From NCBI RefSeq assembly GCF_001620365.2, contig NZ_LQMT02000036.1, positions 124,001 to 188,000 on the forward strand: a DNA stretch of 64,000 bases, read 5' to 3'. The notes beneath the pieces were generated by a model. That model had not been told where the DNA came from. It ran no database searches and saw only the letters and a list, made by a program, of their open reading frames with translations. A program made the translations under genes and the position numbers. Source of the DNA: Amycolatopsis keratiniphila subsp. keratiniphila. GTDB taxonomy: Bacteria; Actinomycetota; Actinomycetes; Mycobacteriales; Pseudonocardiaceae. Shown here in pieces: positions 7,571 through 15,963 of the stretch (its first letter is position 1; each line of letters starts with the position of its first letter).

Positions 7571-9088
7571 TCACTCGACCTCGACCCAGTCGAGCGTGCG
7601 GCCGACGGCCTTCTGCCAGCCCGCGTAGCCCTCGGCGCGCTGTTCGTCCGTCCACGACGGCTCCCAGCGCTTGTCCTCGTTCCAGTTCTGTTCCAGCTCG
7701 TCGGTGCTCTTCCAGAACCCGACGGCGAGCCCGGCCGCGTAGGCGGCGCCGAGCGCGGTGGTCTCGGCGACCACCGGCTTCGACACCGGCACGCCGAGGA
7801 TGTCGGCCTGCAGCTGCATGCAGAGTTCGTTGGCGGTCACGCCACCGTCCACACGCAACACGTCGAGCGTGACGCCGGAGTCGTTCTGCATGGCCTCGAC
7901 GACGTCGCGCGTCTGGTAGCAGATAGCTTCGAGCGTCGCCCGCGCCAGATGCGCGTTGGTGGTGGCGCGGGTGAGGCCGACGATCGCGCCGCGTGCGTCG
8001 GAACGCCAGTACGGGGCGAAAAGCCCGGAGAACGCGGGAACGAAGTAGACGCCGCCGTTGTCCTCGACCTGGCGCGCGAGGCTCTCGCTCTGGGACGCGC
8101 CGCTGATGATGCCCAGCTGATCCCGCAGCCACTGCACGGCGGAACCCGTGACGGCGATGGAGCCCTCCAGCGCGTACACCGGCTTCTCGTCGCCGAACTG
8201 GTAGGCCAGCGTCGTGAGCAGCCCGTGCTTCGAGCGCACGACCTCGTGCCCGGTGTTCAGGAGCAGGAAGTTGCCGGTGCCGTAGGTGTTCTTTGCCTCG
8301 CCGGGACGGAAGCACACCTGGCCGACGGTCGCCGCCTGCTGGTCGCCGAGCACACCGGTGATGGCGACCTCGCCGCCGAGCGGGCCGTCCGCACGGGTCA
8401 CGCCGAAGCGGCCGTTGTTCGACGACGGCGCGATCGACGGCAGCATCTGCTTGGGGACGCCGAAGAACGACAGCAGTTCGTCGTCCCACTCCAGCGTTTC
8501 CAGGTCCATGAGCATGGTGCGCGACGCGTTGGTCGGATCCGTCACGTGCACGCCGCCGTCGGGCCCGCCGGTGAGGTTCCAGATGAGCCAGGTGTCGGTG
8601 GTGCCGAAGAGCGCGTCACCCTTTTCGGCGTCTTCGCGGACGCCCTCGACGTTCTCCAGGATCCACTGCAGCTTGCCGCCGGAGAAGTAGGTGGCGGGCG
8701 GCAGACCGGCCTTACGGCGGATGACGTCGCCCTTGCCCTCGCGTTCGAGCGCCGAGGCGATCCGGTCGGTACGGGTGTCCTGCCACACGATGGCGTTGCA
8801 GTACGGGCGCCCGGTGCGGCGGTTCCACACGACGGTGGTCTCACGCTGGTTGGTGATGCCGAGGGACGCGAGGTCCGCGGCGGTCAGCTTCGCCTTGTTG
8901 AGCGCGGTGGCGATGACCGAGCGGGTCCGCTCCCAGATCTCGGTGGCGTCGTGCTCGACCCAGCCCGGCTTCGGCAGGATCTGCTCGTGCTCGAGCTGGT
9001 GGCGGGCGATCTCGTTGCCGCCGTGGTCGAAGATCATGAAACGCGTGCTGGTGGTGCCCTGGTCGACGGCGCCGATGTAGTCAGACAT
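7571..9088 (-). CDS. glpK: Glycerol kinase
   Basis: The 505-residue FGGY kinase phosphorylates glycerol with ATP to glycerol 3-phosphate. It has the N-terminal phosphate loop VDQGTTSTRFMIFD, the glycerol-site sequence GWVEHDATEIW, the LGDQQAATVGQ loop and the FGGY-type signature FSGLFAPYWRSDARG. Length is normal for GlpK. It begins 12 bases after glpF ends and stops 23 bases before glpD, so the three form one operon. A second glycerol kinase with an extra domain is encoded at 10855-12807. Confidence 0.97.
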   Translation of the reverse strand: MSDYIGAVDQGTTSTRFMIFDHGGNEIARHQLEHEQILPKPGWVEHDATEIWERTRSVIATALNKAKLTAADLASLGITNQRETTVVWNRRTGRPYCNAIVWQDTRTDRIASALEREGKGDVIRRKAGLPPATYFSGGKLQWILENVEGVREDAEKGDALFGTTDTWLIWNLTGGPDGGVHVTDPTNASRTMLMDLETLEWDDELLSFFGVPKQMLPSIAPSSNNGRFGVTRADGPLGGEVAITGVLGDQQAATVGQVCFRPGEAKNTYGTGNFLLLNTGHEVVRSKHGLLTTLAYQFGDEKPVYALEGSIAVTGSAVQWLRDQLGIISGASQSESLARQVEDNGGVYFVPAFSGLFAPYWRSDARGAIVGLTRATTNAHLARATLEAICYQTRDVVEAMQNDSGVTLDVLRVDGGVTANELCMQLQADILGVPVSKPVVAETTALGAAYAAGLAVGFWKSTDELEQNWNEDKRWEPSWTDEQRAEGYAGWQKAVGRTLDWVEVE

Positions 9089-9100
9089 GGGTTTCTCTCC

Positions 9101-9922
9101 TTAGGAAACGCGCTCGATGTCCTTGGCGGGCAAGGCTTCCGGTGCCGGTTCGGCGGGCAGGTAACGCTCGATGAAGAACTTGTAGATCGCCCCGCCGATG
9201 ACCGCGCCGATCACCGGCGCCACGATCGGGATCCACCAGTAGGGATAGCCGTATTGGTCGGTGAACGCTGTGTCGTAGCCGGTGAGCCAGGACATCAGCC
9301 GCGGGCCGAAGTCGCGGGCGGGGTTGATCGCGTAGCCGGCGTTGGTGCCCCAGGCCATGCCGATCGCGACCACCAGGAAGCCGACGACGACCGGGGCGAG
9401 GTTCGCGGCGGGCGCGGTGTTGCGGAGGTCGGTGATGGCGAAGATCACCAGCGCCAGAATCGCGGTGCCGATGATCTGGTCACGGAAGGCACCCCAGTCA
9501 CCCACCGGCAGAGTTCCGTTACCCGGAAGAGTGGAGAACACACCCTGGGTCTTGATCGTCAGACCGGGATCCGCGGCGTTGAGCACCTCGGTGTAGTTCC
9601 AGCGCACCAGCAGCGCGCCGAGGAACGCGCCTGCGGTCTGCGCCAGGGCGTACGGGGCGACCTTGCGCCACGAGAAACCCTTGAACACCGCGAGCGCCAC
9701 GGTGACGGCGGGGTTCAGATGCGCGCCGCTGATCCGTGAAGCCACGTAGATACCCAGCGTGACACCGATTCCCCACGCCCACGCGATGCTGTCGTGGTCC
9801 CCGATGCCCGCGGCGACGACTTGGGCCACCACCCCACAGCCGAACAGGATGAGGATCATCGTCCCGACGAACTCCGCCGCCAGTTCGCCCGCCAGTCCGC
9901 GAGCCTTGAGGTTTCGCACCAT
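9101..9922 (-). CDS. glpF: Glycerol uptake facilitator (aquaglyceroporin)
   Basis: The 273-residue membrane channel admits glycerol. Both MIP-family NPA boxes are present (GAHLNPAVTVALA and YAINPARDFGPR); the Asp after the second NPAR is typical of glycerol channels. Six membrane segments are apparent. The ATG at 9922 was chosen because GGAGGAAG precedes it; an upstream TTG adds 23 non-family residues. It is the first gene of glpF-glpK-glpD and is divergent from the IclR gene, with an operator between them. Confidence 0.95.
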   Translation of the reverse strand: MVRNLKARGLAGELAAEFVGTMILILFGCGVVAQVVAAGIGDHDSIAWAWGIGVTLGIYVASRISGAHLNPAVTVALAVFKGFSWRKVAPYALAQTAGAFLGALLVRWNYTEVLNAADPGLTIKTQGVFSTLPGNGTLPVGDWGAFRDQIIGTAILALVIFAITDLRNTAPAANLAPVVVGFLVVAIGMAWGTNAGYAINPARDFGPRLMSWLTGYDTAFTDQYGYPYWWIPIVAPVIGAVIGGAIYKFFIERYLPAEPAPEALPAKDIERVS

Positions 9923-10005
9923 TGCTTCCTCCACAAAGGACACCGTTGCCCTGTTGAGGCCGAAGTTAAGTTCGGGGAAACCCGGGGTCAACGGACGCCG
10001 GTCGG

Positions 10006-10045
10006 CATTGTCGAACGTCCGAAGACGATGTTCGACATTGTCGAA
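10006..10045. promoter_or_regulatory. Probable IclR operator between glpF and its regulator
   Basis: TTCGAC-ATT-GTCGAA (10031-10045) is a perfect palindrome. The half-site CATTGTCGAA occurs at 10006-10015 and again at 10036-10045, exactly 30 bp apart, or about three helical turns. The site lies between glpF (start 9922) and the IclR gene (start 10074), where it could control both directions. Confidence 0.7.
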
Positions 10046-10073
10046 TCGGGGCCGGTCGGGCTACGGTTGGGCC

Positions 10074-10841
10074 GTGCCCGGTCCGATCCAGTCCATCGAG
10101 CGCGCCGCCGCGATCCTGCGGTTGCTGGCGCGCGGTTCCGGCCGTCTCGGGGTCGGCGAGATCGCCGATTCCCTCGAGCTCGCCAAGGGAACGGCGCACG
10201 GGATCCTCCGCACCCTGCAAGGGGTCGGCTTTGTCGAACAAGACCGCGACACCGGGAAATACCAACTGGGCGCGGCGCTCCTGCACCTCGGCACGAGCTA
10301 CCTCGACGTCAACGAACTCCGCTCCCGCGCCATCAACTGGGCCGACGCGCTGGCCGCGCGCAGCGGCGAGGCCGTCCGGATCGGCGCGCCGCTGGAGGGC
10401 CGGGTCCTGGTGGTGCACCACGTGTTCCGGCCCGACGACAGCCTGCAGACGCTCGACGTCGGCACACTTCTGCCGTTGCACGCGACGGCGCTCGGAAAAG
10501 TCCTTCTGGCCTACGACACCGGTCTCGTGGCATCGTTGCGCACCGGCGGACCGGAGGCCTACACGCGCCGGACCCTGGTCACCCAGACCGCGATCAAACG
10601 CGCCTGCGGCAAGGTGCGCGAGGCGGGCTGGGCGAGCGAGAACGGCGAGATGATCACCGGCGAGGCCGGGATAGCCGCGCCGATCCGCGGCCACGGCGGC
10701 ATCGTGGTCGGCGCGATCGGGGTCTCCGGCGCGGCGGAACGGATCTGTGAAGCCGACGGCAGCCCGATCCCGCGGCTGCTCGGCCACGTGCGCGACGCGG
10801 CACGGGCGGTCTCCCGCGATCTCGGCGCGTCCCGATGGTGA
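10074..10841 (+). CDS. IclR family regulator of glycerol metabolism
   Basis: The 255-residue protein has an N-terminal winged helix (IQSIERAAAILRLLA, LGVGEIADSLELAKGTAHGILRTLQ) and a C-terminal IclR effector domain (LLPLHATALGKVLLAY, GEAGIAAPIRGHGG). The GTG at 10074 aligns with the family start. It lies between glpFKD and a second kinase, 13 bases upstream of the latter, so it very likely regulates both using glycerol or glycerol 3-phosphate as effector. It plays the role of the GylR regulator of Streptomyces. Confidence 0.85.
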   Translation: MPGPIQSIERAAAILRLLARGSGRLGVGEIADSLELAKGTAHGILRTLQGVGFVEQDRDTGKYQLGAALLHLGTSYLDVNELRSRAINWADALAARSGEAVRIGAPLEGRVLVVHHVFRPDDSLQTLDVGTLLPLHATALGKVLLAYDTGLVASLRTGGPEAYTRRTLVTQTAIKRACGKVREAGWASENGEMITGEAGIAAPIRGHGGIVVGAIGVSGAAERICEADGSPIPRLLGHVRDAARAVSRDLGASRW

Positions 10842-10854
10842 TGGAGGTGCTCGC

Positions 10855-12807
10855 GTGGTCCAGCGCTACGTGATGTCGATCGACCAGGGCACCACCTCGA
10901 CCCGGTGCATCCTGTTCGACGCGCGCGGCAGGCTGGTGTCGGTCGCGCAGCGCGAACACACCCAGCACTTCCCGCGGCCGGGCTGGGTCGAACACGACGC
11001 GACGGAGATCTGGCGCAACGTCGGCCGGATCGTGCCGCAGGCGCTGGCCGACGCCGGGGTCGAAGCCGGCCAGGTGGTCGGGCTCGGCATCGCCAACCAG
11101 CGCGAGACGACGGTGCTGTGGGACAGGCACACCGGCAACCCGGTCGGGCGGGCGATCGTCTGGCAGGACACCCGCACCGACGCGATGCTCGAACACCTCG
11201 CCCGCGAGCCGGGCGCCGACCGTGTCCGGCGGCTGTGCGGGCTGCCACTGGCCACGTACTTCTCCGCGCCGCGTATCCGGTGGATGCTCGAACGCACGCC
11301 TGGCCTGCGGGAACGCGCCGAGCGCGGCGACGTGCTGTTCGGGACGGTCGAGAGCTGGCTGATCTGGAACCTGACCGGCGGCCCCGAGGGCGGTGTCCAC
11401 GTCACCGACGTCACCAACGCCTCGCGCACCATGCTGATGAACCTGCGCACCCTGTCGTGGGACGACGAACTGCTGGAGTTCTTCGACGTCCCGCGCGCGA
11501 TGCTGCCGGAGATCCGGCCGTCGACCGAGGTGTACGGGACGACGTCGCGGGTGGTCCCTGGCATCCGGATCGCGGCTGCGCTCGGCGATCAGCAGGCGGC
11601 GCTGTTCGGTCAGACCTGCTTCGCGCCCGGCGAGGCGAAATGCACGTACGGAACCGGGAGCTTCCTGCTGCTCAACACCGGTCCGACGCCGGTGCTCTCG
11701 GCGCACGGCATGCTGACCACCGTCGGGTTCAAGATCGGCGACGAGCCCGCCGTGTACGCGCTCGAAGGGTCGATCGCGGTCACCGGTTCGCTGGTGCAGT
11801 GGTTCCGCGACGGGCTCGAACTGATCGGCAGCGCACCCGAGATCGAGACGCTGGCGCGGACGGTCGAGGACAACGGCGGTTGCTACATCGTGCCCGCTTT
11901 CTCCGGTCTGTTCGCGCCGCATTGGCACAGCGAGGCGCGCGGCGTGATCGCCGGGCTGACGTCGTACATCACCAAGGGTCATCTGGCCAGGGCGGTACTG
12001 GAGGCGACGGGCTGGCAGACGCGGGAGGTGGTCGACGCGATGAACGCCGACTCCGGGCTCGCGCTCTCGACGCTCAAGGTGGACGGCGGGATGACCGCCG
12101 ACAACCTGCTGATGCAGTTCGTCGCCGACGTCCTCGACGTGCCGGTGGTGCGCCCGATGGTCGCCGAGACGGTGTCGCTGGGCGCGGCGTACGCGGCCGG
12201 ATTGTCGGTCGGCTACTGGCCGGACCTGGAGGGACTGCGCCGGAACTGGCACCGCGCCGGGCAGTGGCTGCCGACGATGGACCCGGCCCGCCGCGACAGT
12301 GAGTACTCACACTGGCGCCAGGCCGTGGAGCTGACCTTCGGTTGGATGCGCCCCGGCCCGACGGCGGCTCCCCCGGGCTCCGATCTGGTCGAGGTCGTCC
12401 TGGCCGATCACCGCCGGATCGAGCAGCTGTTCCGGGACCTGCGCAACGACGAGGCCGACCGTCCGGCGCTGATCGCCGAGCTCTCGGCGTCCTTGGTCGC
12501 CCATGCGACCGCGACGGAGCGGATCGTCCGTCCCGATGCGACGGAGAGCGGGCTCGCGGACGAGCTGCTGGCCGTGCTGGAGTCCGCCGACTCCGAGAAG
12601 GCGTTGGCAGTGCTGGAGAATTCGGTGGACGCGCATATCCGCGCGGAAGAACGCGGGTTGCTGAACGAACTCCGGCGCACACTGTCCACTTCGGATCGCA
12701 CCGGCCTCGGCCGGGCGTTCGTGGCCGAGCGGCAGCGGCAGCTGGACCTCGACTGCGGCTCCGCCGCGCACGTCCGCGAGCAAGGCTCCCGGCTGCGCCT
12801 CTCGTGA
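10855..12807 (+). CDS. Glycerol kinase fused to a C-terminal hemerythrin-like domain
   Basis: The 650-residue protein is about 145 residues longer than normal GlpK. Residues 1-497 are a complete glycerol kinase (MSIDQGTTSTRC, GWVEHDATEIW, LGDQQAALFGQ, FSGLFAPHWHSEARG). Residues about 506-650 look like an HHE/hemerythrin-type four-helix domain, with DHRRIEQLF (His519), HATATE (His550, Glu555) and DAHIRAEE (His594, Glu598). This spacing of His and Glu suggests a di-iron or other metal site. The GTG start at 10855 has GGAGG upstream and follows the IclR stop by 13 bases. The paralog at 7571-9088 lacks the tail. An oxygen- or redox-linked control of kinase activity is plausible but is inference. 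Confidence 0.88.
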   Translation: MVQRYVMSIDQGTTSTRCILFDARGRLVSVAQREHTQHFPRPGWVEHDATEIWRNVGRIVPQALADAGVEAGQVVGLGIANQRETTVLWDRHTGNPVGRAIVWQDTRTDAMLEHLAREPGADRVRRLCGLPLATYFSAPRIRWMLERTPGLRERAERGDVLFGTVESWLIWNLTGGPEGGVHVTDVTNASRTMLMNLRTLSWDDELLEFFDVPRAMLPEIRPSTEVYGTTSRVVPGIRIAAALGDQQAALFGQTCFAPGEAKCTYGTGSFLLLNTGPTPVLSAHGMLTTVGFKIGDEPAVYALEGSIAVTGSLVQWFRDGLELIGSAPEIETLARTVEDNGGCYIVPAFSGLFAPHWHSEARGVIAGLTSYITKGHLARAVLEATGWQTREVVDAMNADSGLALSTLKVDGGMTADNLLMQFVADVLDVPVVRPMVAETVSLGAAYAAGLSVGYWPDLEGLRRNWHRAGQWLPTMDPARRDSEYSHWRQAVELTFGWMRPGPTAAPPGSDLVEVVLADHRRIEQLFRDLRNDEADRPALIAELSASLVAHATATERIVRPDATESGLADELLAVLESADSEKALAVLENSVDAHIRAEERGLLNELRRTLSTSDRTGLGRAFVAERQRQLDLDCGSAAHVREQGSRLRLS

Positions 12808-12812
12808 CGTGT

Positions 12813-12818
12813 TACCCT
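12813..12818 (+). promoter_or_regulatory. Probable -10 element of a leaderless leader-peptide transcript
   Basis: TACCCT lies seven bases before the GTG of the leader peptide, which would place the transcription start at or very near that GTG. Leaderless starts are common in actinobacteria. No convincing -35 was identified. Confidence 0.45.
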
Positions 12819-12824
12819 GTCGCC

Positions 12825-12866
12825 GTGCGCCGCTGGACTCGACTCGTAGTCAAGCGCGCCGGCTGA
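12825..12866 (+). CDS. 13-aa leader peptide with Leu-Val-Val (branched-chain type)
   Basis: GTG at 12825 to TGA at 12864-12866 encodes MRRWTRLVVKRAG. The run Leu-Val-Val then basic residues resembles ilv leader peptides of actinobacteria, such as that of Corynebacterium glutamicum ilvB, which carry clustered Leu/Val/Ile codons. The stop codon lies in the loop of hairpin A, so a ribosome stalled at the Leu/Val codons would sit just before that stem. It precedes the ACT-domain gene at 12968. Confidence 0.65.
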   Translation: MRRWTRLVVKRAG

Positions 12867-12896
12867 ACCAGGTCGCCGGCGCGCATTCCGGCGACC
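12854..12896 (+). promoter_or_regulatory. Attenuator: two mutually exclusive hairpins
   Basis: Hairpin A pairs GCGCGCCGGC (12854-12863) with GCCGGCGCGC (12875-12884). Hairpin B pairs GGTCGCCGG (12871-12879) with CCGGCGACC (12888-12896). Both are perfect and share bases 12875-12879, so only one can form. A ribosome finishing the leader covers the left arm of A and lets B form; stalling earlier changes the choice. No T-run follows, so the outcome could be termination or masking of translation. Confidence 0.6.
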
Positions 12897-12967
12897 CCTC
12901 GATACGGGGCATCTCCCGGGACCTGGCCCTCCATGGCCTGTACGTTTTCCCGCCTTCGGAGACCACG

Positions 12968-13237
12968 ATGTCGATCACCGCCTTCCAGGTTCCCTCCCCT
13001 CGCTCGTCCATGCTGGTCCGCCGGCGGATCGCCACGTACTTCGTCGGCGGCGTCGAACAGATCCCCGGCCTGCTCGACGCGCTCGGCTGCCTGGTCCACG
13101 AACTGTCCGTCGACGTCCGCGACGGCGTCCGGGAAAGCACCATGACCTGCGCCGTCCTGATCGACGCCGCCGAGGTCGAGCCCCTGCTGGCCAGGCTGCG
13201 CGACCTGACCTCCGTCGTCTCGGCCGAGCTGGTCTGA
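12968..13237 (+). CDS. Orphan ACT-domain protein, IlvN/IlvM-like
   Basis: The 89-residue protein has the beta-alpha-beta-beta-alpha-beta pattern and wording of the small regulatory subunit of acetolactate synthase (ATYFVGGVEQIPGLLDALG ... LLARLRDLTSVVSAELV). Such subunits bind valine and control the catalytic subunit. No ilvB is next to it. Its 5' leader contains the Leu-Val-Val leader peptide and alternative hairpins described above, which supports a role in branched-chain amino-acid synthesis. The start has GGAG nearby. The exact partner is unknown. Confidence 0.65.
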   Translation: MSITAFQVPSPRSSMLVRRRIATYFVGGVEQIPGLLDALGCLVHELSVDVRDGVRESTMTCAVLIDAAEVEPLLARLRDLTSVVSAELV

Positions 13238-13243
13238 CCGCCG

Positions 13244-13385
13244 CGTGATCAGAGCCGGAACTCACGTGATTGAACGGCGATCTCGCGTGATTGAGCGGCG
13301 ATCACGATGATCGCCGCCTGATCACGCGAGTTACGCCTCTGATCACGCGTGATCGCCGCTCAATCACGCGTGTTCGCCGTTCGGG
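13244..13385. repeat. Family C palindromic repeat cluster
   Basis: The centre is CGCGTGAT (13284-13291) and GCGGCGATCA (13295-13304) paired with TGATCGCCGC (13308-13317) and ATCACGCG (13321-13328), interrupted by three mismatched bases. Further TCACGCGTGATC and CAATCACGCGTG units flank it on both sides. It lies between the ACT gene and the phosphatase gene and explains most of that gap. Confidence 0.7.
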
Positions 13386-13492
13386 CACAAAGTCCCCTAT
13401 GCCCGAAGTCACTTGCACGGTTCCATGCAGCCGGTCATCGGATGGCCATCGGCCTCTTGACTTAGTTAAGAAGCCTTCTTAACTTCGATTTC

Positions 13493-15091
13493 ATGGCCGA
13501 AACTCCCCGAAACAGCAGGTCCGAAGCCTATCGTCGACTCAGCCTGGCCGAAAAACACGACAATTTCGTCAAGCGGTATTCGCGGCGGACCCTGTTCCGG
13601 GTGGGCGCGGTGGGCGGGGCGGCACTCGCCGCCGGCGGCGTCCTGCTCCCGGGCGCGGCCACGGCCACCCCCGGGCCGATGGTGCTGCTCAACGCGGACA
13701 AGGTCGCGGGGTCGGCGCTACGGCCGTTCGGGCGGCACATCGCCTACGGGGCCGACCCGTCCCAGCAGGTCGTCGTCTCCTGGCAGGTGCCCGCGGCGGT
13801 GACCGCGCCGTTCGTCCGGATCGGCACCGTTCCCGGCGACTTCAGCCCGCCCATCCAGGCCGAGGTCCGGGCGCTGACCAGCCAGATGTCCTGGCAGCAT
13901 CCGGTCGAGGAGGTCCCGCCGAACAGCCCGAAGTCGATCACCCAGTACTACCTCCACGCCCGGATCGACCGCCTCCTGCCCAACACCACGTACTACTACG
14001 TCGTCGGGCACGAGGGCTACGACCCCGCCGCCCGGCTCGGTGAGATGGCGAGTTTCCGCACCGCGCCCGCCCCTGGCGGCGACGGCACGTTCACCTTCAC
14101 CGCATTCGGTGACCAAGGCGTCGGCTACAACGCCGTCGCGACCAGCAGCCTGATCGCGGGCCTCGACCCGGCCTTCCACCTCGCCATGGGTGACCTGAGC
14201 TACGCCCTGGAAGGCGAGGGCGGGCATCCGGAGGAAGACCAGTACGACGCGCGGCTCTGGGACTCCTTCTTCGTGCAGAACGAACCGGTCACCGCCGGGA
14301 TCCCGTGGATGATGGCGCTCGGCAACCACGAGATGGAGGGCTGGTACTCCGAGGACGGTTACGGTGGCGTGCGGGCGCGTTTCACCATGCCGGACAACGC
14401 CTGGGACGGCTCCACCTGCATCTACTCGTGGCGGTACCAGAACGTCGGCATGATCAGCCTGGACGGCAACGACGTCTGCTACAACAGTCCGTCCAATCTG
14501 GACTACACCAAGGGCAAGCAGCTCAAATGGCTCGGCAAGACGCTCGCCGCCTTCCGCGCCGACCCCACGATCGACTTCATCGTCGTGTACTGCCACCAGT
14601 GCACGTATTCCACCTGTCATTCCAACGGCGCCGAACTCGGGGCGCAGAAGGACTGGGCACCACTGTTCGACAAGTACCAGGTCGACCTGGTGCTCAACGG
14701 TCACAACCACATCTACGAACGCACCGACCCGATCCGGGCGGGCAAGGCCGTCAAGAAGGTGCCCTCGCGCGGGACCACGAACCCGGTCAAGGACGGGACC
14801 ACCTACATCACCGCGGGCGGCGGTGGCGGCAGTGTCTCCGAGTTCCCCGCGCCCGACACGTACCTCGGTCATGAGACGAGCAACGAATCCCCCGTCCCGA
14901 TGAAGTACTCCGAACGGGACGGCCAGGACCGCACCAAGAAGGTCACCTGGTCCCGGGTCCGATTCCGTGGTTACAGCCTGGTCGCGGTCGACGTCATCGC
15001 GGGTACGGGCACCACACCGCCCAAAATGGACGTTCGCGCGATCAGCGCCGACGGCACGCTCGTCGACCAGATCATCGTGCAGCGTTCCTGA
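13493..15091 (+). CDS. Tat-exported purple acid phosphatase-like metallophosphoesterase
   Basis: The 532-residue protein begins with a twin-arginine signal (YSRRTLFRVGAVGG, Arg31-Arg32, then an alanine-rich core ending ATATPGP). A fibronectin-like purple acid phosphatase N-terminal domain follows. The metal-binding blocks of the calcineurin-like phosphoesterase fold are all present: FGDQGVG, MGDLSY, LGNHEM and LNGHNHIYERT. It should hydrolyse phosphate esters outside the cell with a dinuclear metal centre. The gene stands alone; a second secreted phosphatase is encoded at 16900. Confidence 0.9.
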   Translation: MAETPRNSRSEAYRRLSLAEKHDNFVKRYSRRTLFRVGAVGGAALAAGGVLLPGAATATPGPMVLLNADKVAGSALRPFGRHIAYGADPSQQVVVSWQVPAAVTAPFVRIGTVPGDFSPPIQAEVRALTSQMSWQHPVEEVPPNSPKSITQYYLHARIDRLLPNTTYYYVVGHEGYDPAARLGEMASFRTAPAPGGDGTFTFTAFGDQGVGYNAVATSSLIAGLDPAFHLAMGDLSYALEGEGGHPEEDQYDARLWDSFFVQNEPVTAGIPWMMALGNHEMEGWYSEDGYGGVRARFTMPDNAWDGSTCIYSWRYQNVGMISLDGNDVCYNSPSNLDYTKGKQLKWLGKTLAAFRADPTIDFIVVYCHQCTYSTCHSNGAELGAQKDWAPLFDKYQVDLVLNGHNHIYERTDPIRAGKAVKKVPSRGTTNPVKDGTTYITAGGGGGSVSEFPAPDTYLGHETSNESPVPMKYSERDGQDRTKKVTWSRVRFRGYSLVAVDVIAGTGTTPPKMDVRAISADGTLVDQIIVQRS

Positions 15092-15156
15092 CCTCGTTAC
15101 AGAGTCATGACAAGAACAAGACGGGGCCACGATGATCGTCTCTGAACATCGGCACC

Positions 15157-15963
15157 ATGTCCGACGAACGAACCAGGCCCATCGCAGTGCCCGGCGCGAA
15201 CCGGCGACCACGACTTCGCGTGACGGTCCTGATCGCCCTCCCGGTGATCGCCGCGATCCTCGGCTACGTGATCTTCCAGTCCGTCGCGGAAAGCCGTCCG
15301 GTTCCGGAACGACGCGACGCCACTGTGGTCTTCGACCGCATATCGGGCGAGCAGGTGGTCGCCGAGCGGGGCTCGGAAAGGTTCCGCACGGCGTCGGTGG
15401 TGAAACTGTTCATCGCACTGGACGCCGTCACCCGCAAAGCGAGCAAGGCCGACGAAGCCCAGCTCCACCGGATGCTGGCGAAAAGCGACGACGCCGTCGC
15501 CAACACGCTCTGGACCAGGAACGGCGGCCCCGCGATCGTCACCAGGACGGTGGCGACCGCGGGCCTGGAGAACACCACCCCGCCCGCCGACGCGGGCCGC
15601 TGGGGCGACACACTGTCCACAGCGGACGACGTCGCCGCGGTGTACCGCCGCATCCTCAAACTGCCGAAGGCCAAGCGGGACGTCATCCTCGCACCACTGC
15701 GCCAGGCGAGCCGCATCGCGGCCGACGGTTTCGACCAGCACTTCGGCATCCCTTCGGCCTTCGGTGACCGGCCGTGGGCCGTGAAACAGGGCTGGGCGGC
15801 CGGGCGCGGCTCGGTGGACGCGCACACGACGGGGCTCGTCGGTGAAGGCGACCGCTACATCGTCGTCATCCTGTCCGGTTCCGCCGAGGGCACCGGCCTC
15901 GACGCGGCGACGGCCGCGGTCACCTCGGTGGCCAGGTCCTTGGCTCCGCGACTGGGAAAGTGA
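15157..15963 (+). CDS. Membrane-anchored serine hydrolase, beta-lactamase/PBP fold
   Basis: The 268-residue protein has a short basic N terminus, one membrane segment (about residues 22-42) and an extracytoplasmic domain. The active-site pattern of class A beta-lactamases is visible: ASVVK (Ser80, Lys83), KSDDAVAN (an SDN-like element at 110) and KQGW in place of the KTG box. It may be a beta-lactamase-like or D,D-peptidase-type enzyme; no Glu166-type omega loop is obvious, so drug hydrolysis is doubtful. Its 3' end overlaps the convergent MerR gene by 44 bases. Confidence 0.75.
   Translation: MSDERTRPIAVPGANRRPRLRVTVLIALPVIAAILGYVIFQSVAESRPVPERRDATVVFDRISGEQVVAERGSERFRTASVVKLFIALDAVTRKASKADEAQLHRMLAKSDDAVANTLWTRNGGPAIVTRTVATAGLENTTPPADAGRWGDTLSTADDVAAVYRRILKLPKAKRDVILAPLRQASRIAADGFDQHFGIPSAFGDRPWAVKQGWAAGRGSVDAHTTGLVGEGDRYIVVILSGSAEGTGLDAATAAVTSVARSLAPRLGK

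Noticed and set aside
9923..9991. TTG start adding 23 residues to GlpF
   Set aside because: The added residues are not part of MIP proteins and the ATG at 9922 has a strong GGAGGAAG site.
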